Positions 13,101 through 27,900 of a stretch of DNA of 64,000 bases are shown here, in pieces. Both the position numbers and the translations under genes were made by a program. The DNA lies in the NCBI GenBank assembly GCA_039621445.1, contig CP154954.1:55424838-55488837 (forward strand), in the 5' to 3' direction. Each line of letters begins with the position of its first letter. Position 1 is the stretch's first letter. Source of the stretch: Euglena gracilis (Eukaryota > Euglenida > Euglenophyceae > Euglenales). The notes under the pieces were generated by a model that had not been told where the DNA came from, did no database searches, and was given only the letters and a program-made list of their open reading frames with translations.

Positions 13101-13788
13101 TTCTTTTTTTGGGTGGCTGATGCTTTCCCCCGCATTTTTTGGTTGTATTTTTTTAATATCTCCTGGAAATGATTTTGGCTTCAAAACACTTACACACTCT
13201 GAACAAAATTTCCCTTCAATCATGTTTTTGGATTTTTTTTTAAATTAAGTTTTCAACGTACAAAATGCCTGCGGGGAAATGATGCAAAACAAACATACAA
13301 AATAACCCAGGCCTCGAAGAATGAAAATTTTTGAAATGGTGTTTTTTTCCGTGTTTTTTCCTGCTTTTTTTCACGTTGTTCTTTTTGAACGACTTTTTAT
13401 TTTTAGGGCATATGCTGTTTTTATCCCTCTCTCCTATGAGGTTCCATATCTCTGCTGGTGGCTGAAGAGAGGTTACTGGAACCACCTCTCCCCAATTCAT
13501 GGTCGTTGTACTTGCATGGTGTTGCTCCGGAAATATTCTTGCATCTGAAAATCTATCAGATAGCTCAAAGTCATGTTTCTGGCTGACTGGGAGTCAAATT
13601 CTTTGACTCATCTTCCTGTCGAAAATCAGTCGCTTTGGGCAAAAAAATCAGTGTTTTGATGGCGGTGGCAGTTTTCCTGCCAGACCAGAAATGGGTCTGG
13701 ACCACAACCCCACTTGTTCGTCCCAGGTCTTTTCCTTCGTACAGGCTTTTCTTTTGGGGTCGAAGGATTAACAATCAAATCACAAGCT

Positions 13789-13829
<41 letters not shown>

Positions 13830-14312
13830 CAACAGCGCATTGGGACAGCCATGTATCTGTAAATCCAGTCTTGCTTCATCTTGATCCTCTTTAAAACCTG
13901 TTTCCAGAGCCTTCTGTTGAACCTAAAAAAAAAGTCACAGGATCAAGCAGATTCTCCCCCGGTCCCGATGGTTTCCCAATGTGGGGTTTCTGCGTTCCCT
14001 TGTGTGGCTACACTGTGATGCACGCTCCTCTTATCCCTTCTCTCCAGGTCGTGGGACGATGTTCGCATCCGCAACACCAATCCCAATTTCACGTTGTGGA
14101 ACGTCCCAGCCAGCCGTTGCCACACTGGTTCAATGGATGGATGGATGGATGGATGGATGGATGGATGTAGGTGTGTGTGTGTGTGTATGTGTTTTCATGG
14201 CACATGGCAGTCTCTAATTATCTAACTTTTGGACCCCATGGGGCGTTATTTAAAAGATCCGATATATATATATATATATATATATATATCTATATATCTC
14301 TATATATCTATA

Positions 14313-14347
<35 letters not shown>

Positions 14348-17300
14348 ATACATAATAATCTTGTTTGTAAAAGATCCGATGCATATATAATGTTAAATGA
14401 AGACAAAAAACACAAATTCACCTGAATCGGTTTAAAGCCCCCCACCCCCGGTATTTACATTATGGCTACCATATGTATACTACATACACATATATATTCC
14501 ATATATGTATGGACGTATGCATATGCATATTTCTTTGGGTGGGCAGATCAACCTTTTAAACCACGAAACCAGGATGGGCACACCTTGGCCGAATCCCTTT
14601 CTATACTGCTCAACAGGGTAGTTACAGGTCGGGGCTGGGGCGTTGTGTGCCGGAATGACGGTGCTCATCCGTCCTCCTTTTCAGTGGCAGAGCCTGAGAC
14701 CGTCAAACCAGCCCATCGAGGTGGTGGTCCTCCAGGAAAGCAGCGACGTCACCGCTGCGTTTCAGCGTGCGCTGGCGCTGTTCTGGCCGAATTTCACGTC
14801 GTGGGTAAATATGAGCGACAACACGTGGGGCACGCTGGCCATCCTGATGCCTGCCGATGATGCATGCCTGACTTCTGTTCATTGTTTCCGAACGTTCTGG
14901 TGTTCTCATGTATCTTTGAGCGGTTTTGGAAAGACTTTTGCCTCCCTGTCGGTCTGCGTGCTGTCGGTCTGTGTGTTTCGTCTTTCCGAGAGCTTTTGTC
15001 TGCCTGTCACCGCACCGATCGATTGACAGGGCAGGCGGACCCATTGAGACAGGAAAGGCACAAGGCTCGCAGTGGTTGGTCACCTTGAACATTGCAATTG
15101 GCCCGCAAGCACCTGGATGGCGGCAGCCACCACCGAGAGGCAGGGCTACGAGGGCGTCAACACGCACGTCCTGCAGACGCCGTGGACCATCAGCTACTCC
15201 GTGTACGGCGACGCCCGCGACTTCTACGTCCCCATGGCCCGGCTGCAGAAGGCGCCCGGCGTCGTGGTGGCGGCGTCGATGGACAGCACGACGTACGCGG
15301 TGCTGCCCAGGCTGCTCCCCGGCAACCCGTCTGCCCCTCACGGGGTGACAGTAGGAGTGCAGCGCCGGACTACAGTCCAGGATGGTGCACAAGGGAACAG
15401 CACCGCTCGGCTCGGGTCCAGCCAACCAGTCGCCTTCTTCCAGCCAGCAGTTTATTTGACCAGCCCTCCCCTCTCAAATTTTGATCATCGTCCACTCACC
15501 CAACGTCCGCCAGAATCCCACCCTTTGTCCGGAGCGGTGCTAAATGACATGGTCACCCTGAGAACACGCGGGCAGCTGCCTGGTGCTGGAGATGGGTCTC
15601 GATTTTGGGAACAACGGAGAGGATCCCAAACGCCCAGGCCCCGCCCAGAAACATCTCCGATCCCAGACGCCTTTTTTTTGTGCTACTCTTATTATGCATA
15701 ACAATCAGTACAAGCATTCCACTGTAACAGATGAGCATAACAGCAATATGAAAAGCAAGCAAGAAATATGATTTGTCCCACACCAGGTTGTGGAATATTC
15801 ATCCAAATCTTTCGATCCAACGACATTTTCAAAAGCAACAGGCAGACACAAATTATACGGACCCAGTTCCTCAGAGGGTCTGGATATTCGTTGTATCTGG
15901 GTCCCATTTGCTGTTTTTTTTCGGAGCTATTTCGGGGATGGATCAGGTTTACAACCAAACTGCCAGAGGTTCACGTTTTTTTTAAGGGATTTAGGAGAAG
16001 ATAGGCCCCAAAATGGGGATAATCCGGCCTAACTTTTTTCCTAAATAAAAATTCAGCACGCCGATCCTGACTGACCCTAACCCCAGGGATTCCCGCATCC
16101 CTATGGGTGGCGGGTGGAGGTCAAACTCCCCATTTCCCCAGCGGGGGGGGGGGGGTCAAACCCCCCCACCAGGTTGCCCGCACAGCCCTGCTTAACCCTG
16201 TTCCTGAAAATAGGCCCACATCCTCCCCAAATCTGACAAGAGTTGCCCAATTTCGTTTTGTTTCCTGGGCCAAACGTGCCGAAAAATCCGAAAAGTGGAC
16301 CCTTCTTCCGGAGGACCTATCTACCTCCCACCCCCCTGGGGTCTGTATGGTTCCTGGCTGCCATTTCCAAAACAACTTGGAAATGAAGCAAAATCAAACG
16401 AAATATGTGGCGACCTAACTCAAAGCCCTTGCAACGCCCTGTGAAACGGTAATTTGATTTCCCCATAGCTCCGTGGCTAGCCTGAGTTATGGCCATGTAT
16501 GATGGTTTCTCTCCCAATACTGATTTTTTGGCCTATTTGGGGGTCAAAAACGAAGTTTTCAAACTATCTCCAAAACAGTGGCCAATCAAAAGAAATTTCG
16601 TGGGGGCCTTAAGTAAAGCCCTTCTGTATTCCCTGTAACCTCATAGAGGCAGCCAGGGCCAGCTGTGCACCAACCCCCAAATGCATCCCGTTTTATTCAC
16701 TTTTTGGGGGGTTTCAAAAAATGGAAATTATAAAACCATTAATATTCTTTTAACACCTTTCCAAAACCTTGTCTAACGGTATTTGATTCCCCCGCAACTA
16801 AACGTTAGGCCAAGGACCTCAGGTCGGTTTGTTGATGTGAGCCCAGCGGGGTCCCATTGTTCAACTTATTTATGGCAACGCCCCCCCCCCCCCCCGAGGG
16901 GGCCCAGTGTTACAACATGCAAGCAGAATCCCCCTGGGGGTCGGTGTCATTGTGTCCCAGGCGCTGCCTACCAGCACCTCACAGCCGACCTGAACAACGC
17001 GCAGGGGGTGAATGCGTGGCCCATCGTGACATACACGTACGTCGTGCTCCGCAAGGCCACGCTGCACGCTGGCGCCACGTGTGACCACGTTGTGGAGACA
17101 GTGGCGTTCTGGTACTGGTTCTACACGGCCGATGCGTCCAGGGAGCTGCCTGACAGTCATGCCCAACAGTGCTTCAGCGCCTGGCTTCAGGAGTGTCGTT
17201 CAATCCTAAGGCGTCTACAACGGATTTGTATTCATCCTGCAGCCTGAAACACCAAACAACGGACAATTGTGTGGATAACTGGCCCAGTCAACACAAGCAT

Positions 17301-20300
17301 TTTTTCGGCTGGCTGCCACAACAGAGGTGTTTCTCCCTGTCAGCGGTGCAGGCTGTGACTGACCGCCAGTTCTTCGTTCGCCTGCCCTCTGTGGTCCGGG
17401 ACGTGGTGGTGCGCCCGCAGCACTCTCCGGCATCGCCAGCAATTCGTTTCATATCCATTTGTGTGCTGCGTTTAACACCCCCCCTCCATATTCCGCTACC
17501 GTTCCTCTCACCCTCTCGCAGGCTGTCGTGGGCTTCTTTTGCCTCATCGCCTCCATGACACATGCCAATCAGGCACATCTTTAGGCATTTCCCCCTGGGC
17601 TGTGCTCACACTCCTCGCAGTGGACCATTGGGGTCTCATCCCCGCGTCCCCAGGTCAGGGATGGTTTCCCGCCGGGAGTGCGGCGACCGCAGCGGCTCAC
17701 CACGGATGTGACGTGCGGGGGCCGGCCGGTGTTCTCCCTCCCGGCCAGCACGGTGCTCCGCGGCCTCGTCGACACCAACGTCGTCCCCATCTTTGAGAAG
17801 CTGGTGGCGGTGTGCCCAGGCTGCACATCTGCCCCCCCTCCCGCAGGTTCCCCCATGGGGAATCGCTTCAAATCCATGTGTTTTTTTTGATACCCTCCTC
17901 CCCCATCATGGATGGTCTTTGACTCCGAAAACGCGGGGAAAGGGGTTCCTCGCTGCAATTTGCGGATGTCGATGGGAGCTGCGCCACTGTGTGGATGGAC
18001 CGCCTGTCTGCACCCCATCGTCCACCCCGACGTCACACACAGGGGTCACCCCCCTCCGTTCTTTTCTGTTCTCGTGCCCCAGCCTTTTTTTCAGGGCAGT
18101 GGAGGTGCTAGGCCCCCAGCCATTTTTTTGGGGGGGGGTCCCATTCATTCCCCACAGCAATATTCCCCCCCCCAAGCAATAGGGGGTGGACTTTTGCGCC
18201 ATAATGGTATTCCCGGGAGAATATTATTTGGTTGCGGGCATTTCTGGATGTTTTGGTGGGCAACCCAGGCCGTCCAAAGCAACGATGGCCAAGGTGGAAA
18301 CCCACGCCAACGGCAAATCCACCGCGGAGCCGCGACCCCTGCCGGCGGTGGAGTACACGGCCGGGGAGCCGGGCACCGCGGGGGACGTCGGGGACGCCCT
18401 CAATGGCTTCGACTTCGTCACAGTGCGGCACCCGGCGTTGAGCCCACCGGGCACCGCGACGTTTGGCTTCGCCGGGCTGGGGCTGGCGGTGGCCGAGCTG
18501 CGCCGTGTGATCAATTCTGGTGCCGTTGTGGGATGGATCCTCCCTTTCCCCCGCACTAAGTTACCCAGGATTGTCTGGGCTAAAGAATAACCTCCTCCTG
18601 ATGCAGAGGGAAAAAAGACAAGATGCACACTTTGAATATTGTTTTTTTTTATAATTTTCAAATCACAGATTTAAAAATTTTACAAATAATGCAAAATGCA
18701 AATTCTGGATAAATGGGCATTTTTTTGCATATTTGAACTTCCCAGTTTTCGCTTTTTTTTGCAGTGTGAAAGACATTTCTTTGTGTGTGCTTTTGTTTTG
18801 GGTGAGAAAACGTGAAGGACTGCCGAGGCTGTCAGAAAGATGTAAATTTCCAGTATTGATTACCTCTTTGTCATCAATCTCTTGGCTGGCAGGAGGTGGT
18901 CATTAGACACGTTTAAATGTCCTCAGTCACCAAGTCGGACCTCTCCCACTTGCCTCACTTTTATTGGATAATCATTGAATAATGTATTTGTCAGCCAGAA
19001 TACAAGAAGGATTGCAAAATATGCAACAAGAGAAGATATTCAACGAGGCACCTCAAAATATTCATGTTTATGCATGCTAAAAAATGCAAACAGAATGCAC
19101 ACCTTTCTGCCGCAGAGGACTTAAAAAATCACCTTCTCGGGGAGTTTTTTTTTATTCATACCGCAACGTTATTTGGTATAAAACACCAATAAATAGCAAC
19201 CTATTTCTCTTTTTAAATGTTCCTCCCCCCACATCTTGTGCGGAGGCCCTCCGCCCATGTTCAAACCCACCCTTGACTGGATGCCATGAAGGAATTAAAA
19301 TTTTGAAATGGCATTGTTCTGGAGTGGCAGAACGAACAACGTTTCTAAGTATGGATATCCAAACACAAGACTCCCCGGGTTCGATTTTCGGAAGACCCAA
19401 CAGTTGCTCATGTATCTAAGTAACCAAACCGGTGGTTTGTGTTTGTGGGGGGTCAACTACCACTGGCGCTTTCTCTGGGGCAGAATTGAAGCCCGGTCTG
19501 CCAGTCTCAAAAATCGGTGAATTGCCGAACGACGGGACTCGGCAGCGATCAGCCAGTACAGCGTGGTGCTGGACCATAGGTTCACTTAGCACCTGTGTGA
19601 CCCCCTGGTTGGCAAAAAGTGCCACCCCTGGGGGTCAATAAGTGAATCTACGTGCTGGACACGGCCACGCTGCTCGGCATCCTGGAGGGGGACATCCGGA
19701 CGTGGCTGCACCCGGCGCTGACAGCGCTGAACCCCGGCGGCATCACGGACCAGGATGGCGCCCCGATCACCGACGCCAACCAGAGCATCGTGCTGTTCAA
19801 TGGACCGACGGGGCCAACCCTAACCCTTGGACCTGACAAAATTGGGTATGAAAATACATTGGCAAAACCCTCAAAATGCATCAGGAAATATTTGTGAAAA
19901 TGTAAGGAAATAAAGGCAAAAAAAATCTTGGGCACCTGCACAAATGCCATCAAAGTTTGTGCGGTTTTAAGGGGTGGGATTTTTTTTTGATGTGTGCGGG
20001 TTCTTTGGTCTGTTTTCCATGTTTGAAAGCACCATTGCAGCATTGTGCCAACGACCGCCAGTCTGAGGATAGATGCTATCTGTATTGGGGCTGTGTGTGC
20101 ATCTGGGGCGCATGTGGGAGGACCCGATCGCTGCTAACATTGTTGCCACACAGCAGCGCCTCGCAAGAGAGTTCTGCCCCACATTGGTGTCGCAGACTGC
20201 CTTCTTCCAACATTTGCTGAGGCGCTTCATTTTATTATTTTTGTCGGTTGGCCGTCAACCCTTGGAATGCCAGAAACGCTGTTTGTGTGCGCAGGGATTT

Positions 20301-21616
20301 GACCAGATGCTGAATGGTCTGAAATATGTTAAAAGAACTTTGAAATCCCTGTGGGTGGATCCCTAAAATGCCCGTTCCTTTTTTTTATTATTATTTGTTT
20401 GTGTTTGATGGGTACCCATTTGCGTACCCGCGCCCCCCCGGGCAATTGACGCCCCCGGGCAATTGACGCCCCCGGGCAATTGACGCCCCCGGGCAATTGT
20501 CACCCCTGGCTGTGCCAGCCAATTTGTCACCCCGAGAAATTGTCACCCCCCTCCGTGCTGCCCAATTTGTCACCCCCCCCCGTTTGTAGTATTGCTCTGT
20601 GAACTTTCTTTTCGCTGCATGACTCGATTGATCTTCTATTTCGTTACAACGACCACTTTCACATACCAAACGCTCTGCACAATATCACAACCATAGCTGC
20701 ATTTGTCCTGCGTTCATTTGTGTTTCAGATGGTGTTCTTGATCATTTGGTTCAAATGTGGCTTTTATGGGTAGGCAATTGACGCCCCCGGGCAATTGACG
20801 CCCCCGGGCAATTGTCACCCCCCTCTGTGCCGGCCAAATTGTCACCCAGGGAAATTGTCACCCCCCTCCGTGCTGTCCGATTTGTCACGCGACAATTGCC
20901 CAGGGGGGGGGTAATACCATTTATCGTATTGGGACGGCAGATGAGGGGTCCCGTGTGGTGCCGAGGGGTTCTGGCGGGGGGGGGGGTGTGTGACAAAGCA
21001 TATTAAACAGCATATTCAACTTTGTGTTGCAAAGCCATTTTGAGGGCCAATTCCGAATGATTATTTTGGCATTACCCCCACATGACTGCACGAAATTGTA
21101 TTCTCATCTTTATCGTGGTCCTCCGCGAATTTTTTTGCTTGTCATCAGAGATGTATCGGAGGCGAATTTATGCATGGGGGGTGACCCCCTTCCAGCTGCA
21201 ACAACTAAATGGCCGTACACACTAACGCAAGTGCAATTCAACAGGCAACGGATAAATAGCACAACCCAACAGCAGGAACTCGTTGAGGTGCCTTCCTTCG
21301 ATGCGGGCGCTGGCCCCGACGTTCACGGGCAAAGCGCTGTACGCCGCCCCGCGACAGGCGGTGGACGAGGTGCTGCGGTATTTCGTGGCGGGGACGCCGT
21401 ACTCCCTCTCTGTCACGCCTTTCATCGGGGAGTTCAGCGCCCGGCTGAACTTTGCCAGGTGTGTGCGCGCGTGTGTGTGTGTGTGTTGTGTGTGTGTGTG
21501 GGTGGGTGGGTGGGTGGGTGTGTGTGTGTGTGTGTGTGTGTGCGTGCGTGTGTGTGTGTTGGTGTGTGTGTGTGTGTGTGTGTGTGTCTGTCTGTGTGTG
21601 TGTGTGTGTCTGTGTG

Positions 21617-21672
<56 letters not shown>

Positions 21673-21676
21673 TACG

Positions 21677-21712
<36 letters not shown>

Positions 21713-21795
21713 TGTGTGCGCGCGCGCGCGTGTGTGTGTGTGTGCGTGTGTGTGCGTGTGCGTGTGCGTGTGCGTGTGTGTGTTTGTGTGTGTGC

Positions 21796-21827
<32 letters not shown>

Positions 21828-21830
21828 GCG

Positions 21831-21909
<79 letters not shown>

Positions 21910-24900
21910 GTGGGTATAGCCTGTTGTCCGGTTAATCGATTATTTAACGCCTTCGTGACCCCTCACCTTCGGGGATTTTTGAGAGTGAATGGGTACCAAA
22001 TACACTTTTTGCCCTCTGTAGTTTCCGCCGCTCCGATGGCGCCGTCGTCGCCCCCTCCTCTTCTTCCATCCTGGCCTGCGCCTCTGCGGATGTGTACTCC
22101 ACGGCCGACCCCCGGGGCTCCTCTCCCATTTCGCCTTACTCCTCCGGTCTTCGCCGGCCGTGAGTTCGTCACCTGCAAGCAAGAAAGTTGCCACTTGGGG
22201 TTTGCACTGATTTGCTTTGCATTACCCAAGTGTTTGCAACAGGGGGATCTATCTATCTGTGCCTGGACATTGATCCCGGCATTTTGACTCCCCTGAGAGA
22301 CACCCCCGACGACGTCCATAACGTTGCAACCTGTTCCCCCCCCCCCATTTCCTGTGGTTTGCATCCCGTCTGTGGAGTTGGGGCCTGTGGCGGGGCCCCG
22401 ACCGCAATTCGTTCGACATGGGGCGGTCCTCCAACACCGCCTGCTACCCCCTGGCGGACACCGTGTACCTCGCCGTGAAGCCATCCAGCTGTCTGGGGGT
22501 CCCCCGGGGCCAGTCCTCCTCTCCTCCGCCTCCTCCCCCGTTCACTCTGGTCAATGTGCCAGCAGCAAGGCGCTCACAACTCCTGGCGATGAATACCGGA
22601 GAGGAAACTGTTGATGGAATGCACGCGGGAAAGGCCACAGGTAAAAACCCACATATTTGTCCGGGGGGATACTGCAACGGTGCAACGTGAAAGTGTGGCA
22701 ACGGTGCGGCTCACGGTGCGAAGCATCGTCGCAACGGTCAGCCACACGGTCCAATTGACCGGTGTAATGTCAAACTCTCTTTAGCTTCGTTCTTTAGCGT
22801 CAAACACCGTTTAGCTTCGCTCAATGGTGTTGTCTCCGTTCCATCGTCCACTTCTTGCAAATCCTTTTCGTTGATGGTTGTCCCGTTGGATAATTCGCCC
22901 CAAGCCAGGATGGGGCACAGCCACCCATTGAGGATTTCATCCAGTGGCTGTTCCAGGACAGCACTTCAGATGCCCAGACTTGGCTGGTCGCTCAACCTTC
23001 CCGAAAATTAACTGAAGTCTCATCAACGATAGCCAGTTTCATGTGCTGGAGGCCGGTAAATGGTACATTGTTGTTTTTTTAAAAGAATTTACAAACCCTT
23101 GCCCCAAAAATAAACGGTTTTTTTGTTTTGGGACGGTTCAGAAAATACAATTACCCCTGTCTAAGTCTTAGCATCTCCCAGTCCTTACCCACCTTTTTGA
23201 GGGTCATTTTCTCAGGGAGGCTTATTGTTTGTGCTTTAAGAGAAATTTCTCGAAAAGTTTGACATCTTAGAAACTTCTCAGGTTGATTTGTTGAGATATT
23301 GCTATTTTTGTCATCCTAATGCATGCAATTTCAGCATTGGACCACCAAAATGAAAGGAATTTGCTTTTTTCGGCCCGAAGCACCGAAGTTTTTTTGGCAG
23401 TCATAGTTTTCTTTTTCTCTAAGTACTACCCCCCTGGTCAAAATGAGCACTTCCTTACCCATCTTTTCCAGTGCTTAGACATGGCAGAAAGTTTTTTTTG
23501 GGATTTGTGCAGTCTTTTTTTTTTTGCTAAGGTTCGCACAATGCCTTTTTTGTTCGTCAACCCCAAACTGGGTTTTCAGAACCTCCGTTTCGTCTTCATT
23601 CTCAAAATAGGAGTTGCTGTAAAAGTTCAGATGATCGAAGCAGATTTGATAAATTATCATATGAACATTTTTCACTGTCTCCAATGCTTCATGAAAGCGG
23701 GGTGGGGTCGTTGCTCCCACAACCACTGCGATTTCGTCCGTGTCTTTTTCGTTACTTCTGTCGCTGACCATTTCACTGGGTGACCGCACACACAACATTT
23801 GGATCATCGCCCCCCAAATAAGACCCCCGGTCTTCCTTTTGGGTCTGTTGTTGAAAATACCAGGGGATTTATTTTGGGGGGGTCTTATTCGGGGAGGGGA
23901 GTCGCCCCCCAAATAAGACCCCCGGTCTTCCTTTTGGGTCTGTTGTTGAAAATACCAGGGGATTTATTTTGGGGGGGTCTTATTTGGGGAGGGGAGTTAT
24001 GGTGCTTCGCCCTGACGCCGAAGCCTGCCAAAGCCTCCCTCCAGGAGCAGCACCTGGCGCCTCTGCAGCAGGCCTCCGTGTCAACCATGGCAGCCAACAT
24101 CGCAGCCGCATGTCCCCTCCAGCATATTGCGTCTTAAAGGCAGCCATCCCTGGCCTGCTTGCTTAACGTGCGGCATCCAAAATACACATGTTGAAAAACT
24201 GCTTGCAAACAAGCACATATAACGGTGCAAATATGTACATATGCGCATATGCATGTGCACATATGCAAATGTATATACATACATTTGAGTTTGGCAGTAT
24301 GCTGTCCATCATTGCACTGATGTTTAAGTCTCTGTGGCACCCACAAAACAGCAAAAAACGATTTTGTTTCTGCAGGTTTTGCACAAATTGACGATGTGTT
24401 TTCACACATCGACCATTTTCAAACCAACCGAGAGCCTCCTATGTCAGCAAGTGTGGGCTGGAAAATGCATGCGATGAAATTGTGGTATGGCCCCTTCCTT
24501 GCATTCTTGTGGTCCCGTCGTCACGAATATTGCTGGTATTTCTCGGTGGTTGGTATGTACAATTGTGAAGAAAAAAAACACAACCCATTTTAATGGTTGA
24601 TCTGCCGAACGACACAAGTGGACCATTTATTGTTGAAGTTTTAACTCCGGGGATTTCTGAGTCAAGAGAATAGTGGAAACATTGGAGAGCAGCTTCCACA
24701 AAGTGGAGGTGTTGTGCTGTATGTCTGCTAAGGTCAAACAATGTGCGTTATTTGTTATATGGGTCCCCGGGTGACATTTCCATCCCCAGCCAATGTAATG
24801 TGCCGCATTTTCAGGCCACAGCATGCAGGATACATAACGCCCAGAATGTCTGCTTGAGACCTAATGACTTCTACGCTGACATATTGCCCGGGCAGTCTTT

Positions 24901-27900
24901 TTCATGCATTTTTATAAAAAATCGTTTGGAGGTTTTTTAAAATTTTCTTGGAATTAAGTTTTGTTAATTTTTTTGGCTGGAAAGCACCAATCTTGGACAA
25001 CTCTTTTGGGGGGGGGGTGAGGTTTCGTTCATTCATTTCATTTAGATTTGTGTAATCATGTCAGATGACAATTTCTTAAGTGTCTGGGTAGGTTTGCACC
25101 ACTTTACACTGCACAATATTGTTTGGATGGTTGCATGCCAAACGTCTCACCCGACGAGCAAAGGAAGTGGACCATTGAATTGTGGCGACCTGAATCGACG
25201 CCCATCCATGCCAAATGTCCGGGGCCCAGTCAGAGGGGAGAGGTGTGTTGCTGGCGCTGCACTCCCTGTCCTGCACCGCCGAGACAAGTTCGCCACGCAG
25301 GGTGCCGCGGCGGGGCGCTAATAACGTGCGACGGTGTGTGAGGTTTGGCAGTGCCAAGTATTCCCATCAACGTGTGCGCTCAATTGCCAAGGTGACTATG
25401 TTCTGGGAAGGCTGCCTGCCACCATGTTGGGCCGACGCCCATTTTGCACGCTGCCTTTCTTCGCAAGTGGGGGGAGCGGACGGTTCATAAGGGACGCAAA
25501 TTTTTCTTTCGATAAGGACAGCTTTTTTTAAAGGCGGTCTTTCGGCCTAAGTGGCAACCAAGGGTCGAAAAATCGCCACATTTCTTGACATTTCGATGGG
25601 TGAGGATGCCTGAAATAGCTTTTTTTCACGATGTCGACCTTTTCTTTGGCCATTTTCCCCATGAATTTAGTATTGAATGTGTTGGGACACAAGAGCTCTT
25701 TTTATTTGCTCCCCCCCCCCGGGGAGTGAGTAGTGTATGCTGTCGTACCGCCCCCCGTGAGGCTAATTTTTTGCATGTTTGCCCCTTCCCGGCTGCCTGG
25801 TCATGTTGGATATCCAGGGGCGCCCCGGAATTGTACCCCAGCTTCCCGCCTGGGCCACCCCATCTTTGAGGCCACCACATTTGCAACGGGGCCACTCAGG
25901 TGCCCACCCTCCGGTTGACAGCCCCCTGCGTCGGCTGAGTGCCGCCCAGCTGATCCCCATCATCGTCGGCGCATGTGTCGGGGGACTCGTTGCCATCGCC
26001 TTTCCCGCCGGTTGGTATTTTTGGAAGTCCACCAAGACTCAAAGTGTCGCAACAATCCTCTCCGGCCCCCTCCCCCGCACCGCCGATTTTTCGAAAAAAA
26101 ACATTGATGTTGCTTAATTTTCAAATGAACAAATCTCCAGCATTGTTTCCAAGCTGTATCTGAGTCACAATCAATGACAAAAAAGTTGTGCACCTAACAT
26201 TAATCTATAAGATCTAAAAGTAAGGCCTAAAACTAGGCCTGATTCCTAACCCTAACCCTAACCCTATTGAATAACCGAATTTTTTTCGCTGACCCCCTGG
26301 AGGTTTTCCTTGCCCTCCTTGGGGGGCCAAGCCAAACCTTTCTGCCAAATAAATATCCAGAAGTCCAGAAAAATACACCTGCTTAGCCCCCTTCAGATGT
26401 AAATAAAATCTAAATAAAGTCTCAGACCATCAACAATCGCAGTTCTTTTAAGCGGTTCTGCTGCTCTGCAGTCGCCAAATTTCCTTTTTGGACCCGGTCC
26501 CCTCAAGGACGCTGACACCCCTATTTATAAAAGCACCGACACACACAATTCTAATTCCCCAGTTTTTATGCACGCCCTGCGGCGCTGTGTGGTTGACATG
26601 CGGGCGCTGCGGAAGCAGTTCTCGGACGCCAACGTGGCCCAGGGGCATGCATTCACTCAACTGTGTGACCCGTGTGATTTTGCCTCAGGCGTCAGAGCGG
26701 TTGGGGGGGTGGGATCAGGCCTGGACCCCCTCCCCTCATGGGTGGAGTCCTCCCAGAGTCAGAGTGGCCATCGAAGGCAGGGCCAGATAATAATAAATAT
26801 GTTATATATGATTCATATTATATACAAATTATATTTATATTATATACAAATTATATTTATATTATATACAAATTAAATATATAAATACTGTTTTCTTTTT
26901 TTTGTCTTTTGGGGAAATGGGCGTGAATTGTGGATCCATGTGCAGGAGTGCGCGGAGGCCATTGCGTGCTTCGACCTGGACGCGGTGGCGTGGCTGGCGG
27001 CCGTCAAACAGCCCAGCAAGATCCAGCTGACGTTCCTCCACATCATCAACCTCCTCACCGAGGTCAGCCCGCCGACAGGCAAGGAGCACCCCCCCCCCCC
27101 GGGAAACTGCACCTGACAGAGGAAGGCCACCAGGCACAGAGAGCAGAGGACTGTTTTCTAGGTGGGTTTTGGGTCAGAGGGGAAGAAATGACATTCCATT
27201 TCATTTCGCCATCACTTCATGGAATCCTCCCCATTCTGATCGCCTCCCGTTGGACAAATGCCATGCCTCAGGGACTTTCAGTATCAGCCTGTCACCTGCA
27301 TTCTACAGTGCGGTCCGTCAATTTTTGTTCGTTCAAATAAACATCCGAAGAATCCATGCACCGATTGTTGAACCCTTCAGTAATCTTCACCATCGCCAAA
27401 CATCAGAATTTATCAAAAAGATCAGACTTGAACTTAACCTGAATAATGGGGGGGGGTGGATAGGTCCTGGTCGGGCACCCTCCGGGGGAGGCACCTTTGG
27501 GGAATGCTCGAGGTCGACATTGGAGCTCGAGCATCCTCAAACTTTTTTAAACCTCCCTTAAGAAGGGGGGGGTGGGCTGAAATAGTATCCTCGAACGTGC
27601 TTTGAACACGTTCGAGGATGCTTTCGAGCATTTTCAAGTGCGCCTGGAGCGCGTTCGAGTATGCTCGAGAGTATCCTCCTGCGGAACATCCTCCTGCGGG
27701 GGTTTCCTCTATTTTCAGTGCAAGCGCTAAATATATGTGCGCCAAAATTGACACCCCAAAATGGTTCCCTCCCATGCCCCCCCCCCAGGGCCCCCCAGGT
27801 GTTGGGTCCGGACACCCCTCCCCCCAGGTCCTAAAAAAAACTTCTGAGGTGGATTAAACCGCAATGGTTAAGTCCATTGTGCATGTACCCATTGCCAGGC

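Noticed and set aside
19316-19392. tRNA-like sequence with A-box and B-box resemblance (GGGTTCGATTTTC)
   Set aside because: No acceptor stem or anticodon arm can be drawn, so no tRNA was called.
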